From the NCBI GenBank assembly GCA_965249785.1, contig CBDFMU010000013.1, forward strand, positions 44,982-108,981: a stretch of DNA of 64,000 nucleotides, written 5' to 3'. The position numbers and the translations under genes are program-made. Shown piece by piece: positions 59,669 through 64,000 of this stretch (the first letter of the stretch is position 1; every line of letters starts with the position of its first letter). The notes below the pieces were generated by a model, which worked only from the letters and a program-made list of their open reading frames with translations, was not told where the DNA came from and did no database searches. Source of the DNA: M3007 sp965249785 (GTDB lineage Bacteria > Bacteroidota > Bacteroidia > Chitinophagales > Saprospiraceae).

Positions 59669-61234
59669 ATGCAAAAACTGATTTTTATAGCTGCCCTGCT
59701 CTATGCTGGCACCCTGTTTTGCCAAAAAGTAGCCGTCGAAATCGGCCCGGAAGTCAAAATGGAGCGCGACCTGAACTTTTGGGGCCAACTGCATTCCGAT
59801 TCGACTGGCCACTATGTACTGCTGACGGAGGATGAAGGTAGCCTGTTTTCGCGCACCAGCTTCACGCCGACGCTCCAGAAATATGACCGCTCTTTTCATT
59901 TAATTTATTCCAAAGAGTTCAAAGTGGACCAGGAAGACCTGCGTTTTGGCAATATGCTCTACGCTGGCAATAAGTTCTTTTTCTGTACCCAATTGCTGGA
60001 TAAAAAAGAAAGAAAACTTACCTGTTCCGCTACAATTATCAGCCTGGACGGCAAGGCATCGAAGCCTCAAAAAGTCGGCGTGGTGCAGTACAAGGAAAAA
60101 GATGACCGCCCAACGGAGGTGCGCTGGATGATGTCTGAGGATACCAGTAAAATGCTGGTAGTGGCGGCGGCGGATGATAACAACGATGATCTGCGGATGA
60201 AGGTCCACCTGAACGTGTACGACAACCAGCTCCACCAGGTATGGAGCAAGTCTTTTACCCTGCCTTACACGCAGGAGCAACTGACCATTCGCTCCTGGAC
60301 GTTGGCCAACAATGGCCAGGTCTACCTGTTGGGAAAGGTGTACGAGGAAAAACGCAACCAGGAATCGAAGAAGAAAGATGGGAAAAGAAAACCAGCCTAT
60401 AAACTGGTCATTTTTCTTTTTCAGGAAAATCTGGAGAAAGCGCAGGAATTTCGCCTCGATTTGAACGATAAATTTGTGACCGATGTGGCTTTTCGGCTCA
60501 GCCCCGAAAATGACTTGAACTGCGCCGGTTTTTATGCCAATGATACCAAGGGCGTGATTCAGGGCGTGTTTTTTACCCGCTTGAATGGTCAGACGGGTGC
60601 TGCCGAAGTGGGTACCCGTAAAGAGTTGTCTCCCAAAGACATAGACAATTTTGACACCCAGCGCGACCGAAGCGGCAACGAAGGGCTCGACTCCAAATTC
60701 GAGTTCAAGCACTTGGTACTTCGCGCCGACGGTGGCATCGTGGTGACTGCCGAAGAAGCCTATCATATTACTACTTCTTACTATTCTGCTGGCCGTATTT
60801 ACCAACGCACTACTTATTATAACAACGAAATTTTCATCACCAGCATTAGTCCAAAAGGCCAGATTGATTGGGTACGCATGATCCCGAAGAAACAGGAATT
60901 TACGGACACCGATTATTTCAATAGTTATATGCTCATGGAGCAGGGCGGCTCCCTGTACTTTCTCTACAATGACGATATAGATAATATAGATCAGCCACTG
61001 ACCAAACGCGCCAAACGAATCAGTAGCTTCCGCGACGCTGTGGCCGCTCTAGTGACGGTAGATAGTACAGGCAAGATGGACCGGCGAAAAATCTTTAATT
61101 CCAAAGAAGACGCTGATGCGCTGATGGCCCCGGCCAATGGCCGACAAATTAGCCCGAACGAATTATTTTTCGTTACTACGCGGTTTAAATTATTTGGGGC
61201 AAAGCGGTTGCGAATGGGAGTGGTGCGGGTGTAA
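59669..61234 (+). CDS. Secreted protein with beta-propeller-like repeats, unknown function
   Basis: A 521-residue exported protein with a signal peptide (KLIFIAALLYAGTLFCQ). The mature part alternates short strands with Asp/Asn/Gly turns in a repeating way (GHYVLLTEDEGSL, LRFGNMLYAGNKFFFCTQLL, NNGQVYLLGKVYEE, LVLRADGGIVVTAEEAYHI, SYMLMEQGGSLYFLYNDD), consistent with a six- or seven-bladed propeller; a Tyr/Thr-rich insert lies near 380-400. No lipobox, Por tail or catalytic motif. Family unknown to me. Confidence 0.6.
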   Translation: MQKLIFIAALLYAGTLFCQKVAVEIGPEVKMERDLNFWGQLHSDSTGHYVLLTEDEGSLFSRTSFTPTLQKYDRSFHLIYSKEFKVDQEDLRFGNMLYAGNKFFFCTQLLDKKERKLTCSATIISLDGKASKPQKVGVVQYKEKDDRPTEVRWMMSEDTSKMLVVAAADDNNDDLRMKVHLNVYDNQLHQVWSKSFTLPYTQEQLTIRSWTLANNGQVYLLGKVYEEKRNQESKKKDGKRKPAYKLVIFLFQENLEKAQEFRLDLNDKFVTDVAFRLSPENDLNCAGFYANDTKGVIQGVFFTRLNGQTGAAEVGTRKELSPKDIDNFDTQRDRSGNEGLDSKFEFKHLVLRADGGIVVTAEEAYHITTSYYSAGRIYQRTTYYNNEIFITSISPKGQIDWVRMIPKKQEFTDTDYFNSYMLMEQGGSLYFLYNDDIDNIDQPLTKRAKRISSFRDAVAALVTVDSTGKMDRRKIFNSKEDADALMAPANGRQISPNELFFVTTRFKLFGAKRLRMGVVRV

Positions 61235-61237
61235 ATA

Positions 61238-61270
61238 AGTAGTAGTCTCACTCTAATTGAGACTACTACT
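61238..61270. terminator. GTAGTAGTCTCACT palindrome, copy 4
   Basis: AGTAGTAGTCTCA (61238-61250) pairs perfectly with TGAGACTACTACT (61258-61270); 7-nt loop. It separates two convergent genes 44 bp apart. Confidence 0.7.
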
Positions 61271-61278
61271 AACAGTTT

Positions 61279-62076
61279 TTATTCTTCTCCAAAATAGTCA
61301 CTATCCACTTGTTTTATTTCGTAAATATTTATAGTAGAAACGCCAAGATTGTAATCAATCATCAACTGCATAAGTTCTTCTCCATCCAGTAGTACAATCT
61401 TCGTTTCATTTCTTGGCATATAATCTCGTGCTTCTCTAGAGAAAGTAGAGGTAGTAATAAAAACGCCTTTTTTTGCGCCTTGTCCTGCCAAAGCCCCAAC
61501 AAACTTTTGAATTTCCGGACGACCTACCTGATTTCCGGGTTTCCAGCGTTTTGCTTGAATGTAAATAACATCCAGCCCTAATTTATCTTCTTTGATGGTG
61601 CCATCGATTCCTTCATCGCCAGATTTACCCGAATGGGTACTAGCATCTTTAAAACCACCACCGTAGCCCATTTTTACTAGAAGATCAATTACTAAACGTT
61701 CAAAGCGTAACGGGGAAATATTTAGGACGCGTTCTAACAAATCAGAGGCAACTGCTCTTCGTATGTCTGAATAACCTTTCTCTATTATTTCTTCAGGTGT
61801 GGATTTTTCTGTTGCCGTTTCTGAAATAACTTCTTTACTTGTTTCTGAGTCAATACGGTTCCCTCCAATAAATTCCAGATATTGAGGATATTGTTTAAGA
61901 AAGGCCATATTAATCTTAGAAGGATTTTGCGCTAACACTTTTTGCCCTATATCTGTAATTTTGAGATAACTTCTTTTAGGACTTTCGAGTAATCCTGCTT
62001 TTTTTAAATGAGTTTTACTCCAAGCCACTTTGTTCTCAAAACTCGCTTGCCGACCACTTGGCAACAACGTAGACAT
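61279..62076 (-). CDS. Mrr-type restriction endonuclease, N-terminally short
   Basis: A 265-residue protein of the Mrr group, which cleaves modified foreign DNA. The conserved LPSGRQASFENKVAWSKTHLKKAGLLESP winged-helix segment occurs right at the start, and the catalytic Mrr_cat domain shows PLRFERLVIDLLVKMGYGG, GDEGIDGTIKEDKLGLDVIYIQAKRW (Asp158, Gln174-x-Lys176 of the PD-(D/E)xK nuclease) and EIQKFVGALAGQGAKKGVFITTSTFSREA. Standard Mrr proteins have about 40-45 residues before LPSGRQ; here an in-frame stop lies directly before the ATG, so that part is lost or very diverged. No methylase accompanies it. It is AT-rich compared with its neighbours, suggesting acquisition by transfer. Confidence 0.87.
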   Translation of the reverse strand: MSTLLPSGRQASFENKVAWSKTHLKKAGLLESPKRSYLKITDIGQKVLAQNPSKINMAFLKQYPQYLEFIGGNRIDSETSKEVISETATEKSTPEEIIEKGYSDIRRAVASDLLERVLNISPLRFERLVIDLLVKMGYGGGFKDASTHSGKSGDEGIDGTIKEDKLGLDVIYIQAKRWKPGNQVGRPEIQKFVGALAGQGAKKGVFITTSTFSREARDYMPRNETKIVLLDGEELMQLMIDYNLGVSTINIYEIKQVDSDYFGEE

Positions 62077-62280
62077 TTAAATTGCATCAGTCAGTTGGAA
62101 ATATGATCGCTACAGTGCTAATGAGTAACATCTGATAGACGGTATTCTTATAAAAAAGATACGAATTTGTGAATAGTTCCACCATTATGGTATGAAAGCT
62201 TATCGAGGAATGGGCATAGTAGAAAATTTAAAATAAAGGTCAGGCAAGCCCAAGCTCGATCTTACCGCCAAAAGTATTTA

Positions 62281-62313
62281 AGTAGTAGTCCCACTTCAAG
62301 TGGGACTACTACT
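62281..62313. terminator. GTAGTAGTCCCACTT palindrome, copy 5
   Basis: AGTAGTAGTCCCACTT-C-AAGTGGGACTACTACT, a perfect 16-bp-arm hairpin directly beyond the ALDH stop codon. Confidence 0.7.
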
Positions 62314-62318
62314 CATGC

Positions 62319-63853
62319 TTAAAACGCAAACTGTATTCCCTGCGCCAGCGGCACCGTATCTGAATAATTGATTGTATTCGTCTGACGACGCATGTAAGCC
62401 CGCCAGGCATCCGAGCCGGACTCGCGGCCACCGCCGGTTTCTTTTTCGCCACCGAACGCACCACCGATTTCCGCACCGGAGGTACCGATGTTCACGTTGG
62501 CAATACCGCAATCGGAGCCACGCGAAGAAAGATAGTGTTCGGCTTCTTTCAGGTTGTTGGTCATAATGGCCGACGAAAGTCCTTGCGGCACGCCGTTTTG
62601 TAGCGCAATGGCTTCTTCCAAAGTGCTGTATTTCAATAAGTAAAGAATCGGCGCAAAAGTCTCGTGCTGCACGATGGCCCAGTCATTCTCTACCTCGGCG
62701 ATGCAGGGCTTCACATAGCAACCGCTTTCGTAGCCTTTGCCTTCCAGCACGCCACCTTCCACGACGAAATTGCCGCGCGCTTTTTTCACTTCGCTGATGG
62801 CGTTCAGGTAATTTTCCACCGCGTGTTGATCAATCAGCGGTCCGACGTGGTTGTTAGCGTCCAGCGGATCACCGATGCGCAAGTGTGCGGATAGGCTTTG
62901 GCGAGCGCGGTTTTCACCTGCTCATAAATACTTTCGTGGATGATCAGGCGACGCGTCGTCGTACAACGCTGTCCAGCCGTACCGACCGCACCAAAAATAG
63001 CACCCGTCAACACGATTTTCATATCCGCCGAAGGGGTGATGATGATGGCGTTGTTACCACCCAATTCGAGCAGTGAACGGCCCAAGCGACCCGCCACCGT
63101 CTGTCCAAGAATGCGGCCCATACGCGTACTACCTGTAGCACTCACCAGCGGCACACGCGGGTCTTTGCTCATATACTCACCGACCTTGAAGTCGCCGTTG
63201 ATGATGCAACTGATACCTTCCGGCAAATCATTGGCTTTCAGTACTTTCTGGAACAAATTCTGACAAGCGATGGCGCAAAGTGGCGTTTTTTCTGAAGGCT
63301 TCCACACGCACACATCGCCGCAAACCCAGGCCAGACAGGCATTCCAGGACCACACGGCCACCGGGAAATTGAACGCCGAAATGATACCAACGATACCCAG
63401 CGGATGCCATTGCTCATACATCCGGTGGGCCGGGCGTTCGGAGTGCATGGTGAGGCCATACAGCTGGCGGGACAAACCAACCGCGAAATCGCAGATGTCG
63501 ATCATCTCCTGCACTTCGCCGAAGCCTTCTTGTAGGCTTTTGCCCATTTCATAGCTCACGAGGTAGCCAAGCGGTTCTTTATATTGACGCAGGACTTCGC
63601 CGAATTGGCGCACTATTTCGCCGCGCTTGGGAGCGGGCATTTCGCGCCAGATTTGGAAGGCAGATTCGGCGGTAGCAATCACGGTGTCGTATTGCTCGCG
63701 CGTGGTAATGCTCACGGAGCCAATGTATTGGCCATCTACCGGCGAGGAAGAGTCGAGATAGCGGCGGCTGCCGGGTATTTCCTGTTGGCCGGTCCAGGCA
63801 CCCTGGTTACGGGCTTTGAGGCCAAGTTTTTTTAAAAATTCTTTTGGTTGCAT
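62319..63853 (-). pseudogene. ALDH7/antiquitin-type aldehyde dehydrogenase, broken by one frameshift
   Basis: Two frames make one NAD-dependent enzyme of about 511 residues. The first (63853 to about 62885) has IVGIISAFNFPVAVWSWNACLAWVCGDVCVWKPSE, NAIIITP with the catalytic LLELGGNN Glu, and the nucleophile Cys in GTAGQRCTTTRRL. The second (about 62882 to 62319) continues LRIGDPLDANNHVGPLIDQHAV, SCYVKPCIAEVENDWAIVQHETFAPILYLLKY and NVNIGTSGAEIGGAFGGEKETGGGRESGSDAWRAYMRRQTNTINYS, the family's C-terminus. The break lies within AGTGTGCGG at 62881-62889 (an extra AC or a missing base after AYPH). ALDH7 members oxidise alpha-aminoadipic semialdehyde in lysine breakdown; the QRCTTTRR motif supports that subfamily. 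Confidence 0.88.
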
Positions 63854-64000
63854 TTGTGTTGGACTTTGATTGAATGTACGCTACGTTTTATCATCCTGTT
63901 GGAAACCATCCACATCGCCTGGCGCACCTTATAGTGAAAGTTCAAAAAGGAAGACAAAACGAGACTGGTGTTAAGCGAAAAACGGGCGCAAAGGTAAGAA

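Noticed and set aside
1..64000. tRNA, rRNA or tmRNA genes
   Set aside because: Spacers were scanned for the T-loop GGTTCRANYC pattern and rRNA landmarks; none was convincing.

Overview
The window is a stretch of a Bacteroidota chromosome, most likely from the Saprospiria (Saprospiraceae/Haliscomenobacter/Lewinella-like). The evidence is two type A and one type B Por/T9SS sorting domains, an outer-membrane beta-barrel receptor with a carboxypeptidase-regulatory N-domain, an OmpA/PD40 protein, the lineage-typical families DUF2480, DUF2851, DUF6427-like and viroplasmin-RNase H, start codons without Shine-Dalgarno sequences, and one textbook Bacteroidota promoter (TTTG-N19-TAnnTTTG) upstream of sdhC. 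No rRNA, tRNA, CRISPR array, prophage or plasmid function was recognised.

Layout. 1-3.7 kb: end of fabH, a Clp-type AAA+/M41 protease with an SDR gene just upstream, and a cytochrome c lipoprotein. 3.7-4.2 kb: gene-free, with three terminator-like hairpins and a possible small RNA. 4.2-9.8 kb (minus strand): T9SS LamG protein, ybaB, then the cluster HU, TPR protein, tiny AURKAIP1/COX24-type protein, RNase G. 10-17.2 kb: frameshifted yicC, two unknown genes, purQ, DUF6427-like membrane protein and OmpA/PD40 protein; two mirror-image GTTGAG/CTCAAC repeat arrays bracket the unknown genes and purQ. 17.3-18.7 kb: IS256-family element with 26-bp inverted repeats and an 8-bp target duplication. 18.8-20.8 kb: divergent App1-like phosphatase and diacylglycerol-kinase-like genes. 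21-33 kb: DUF2851, GHL10 hydrolase, lpxD, outer-membrane receptor, frameshifted queG, T9SS PA-domain protein, lytic transglycosylase. 33-42.4 kb: DUF2480, scpB, PhoD phosphatase, GH13 amylase, rlmB, membrane protein plus winged-helix regulator, DUF1361. 42.5-49.4 kb: sdhC-sdhA and, after five intruding genes, sdhB. 49.5-50.4 kb: an unknown membrane gene held between two inverted copies of a MITE-like element. 50.4-64 kb: ppx, rnhA, several unknown envelope proteins, a solitary N-terminally short Mrr-type endonuclease and a frameshifted ALDH7-type dehydrogenase.

Two features of the DNA itself stand out. First, intergenic spaces are packed with palindromic repeats of at least eight families, several recurring two to five times. 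Some serve as terminators between convergent genes, one overlaps the end of scpB, and one (10-bp terminal inverted repeats, internal palindrome) looks like a mobile element. Second, six genes that should be single reading frames (yicC, the IS256 transposase, App1-like DUF2183, queG, a HEAGH protein and ALDH7) carry one-frame breaks. Because they hit unrelated, otherwise well-preserved genes, sequencing or assembly indels are at least as likely as true gene decay.

Functional themes are envelope biogenesis and secretion (LpxD, OmpA, beta-barrels, T9SS cargo, transglycosylase), polysaccharide use (GH13, GHL10), respiration (SdhCAB, cytochrome c), RNA metabolism (RNase G, YicC, RlmB, QueG, RNase H) and chromosome organisation (HU, YbaB, ScpB). 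All functional assignments are read from motifs and family knowledge; no database search was run.
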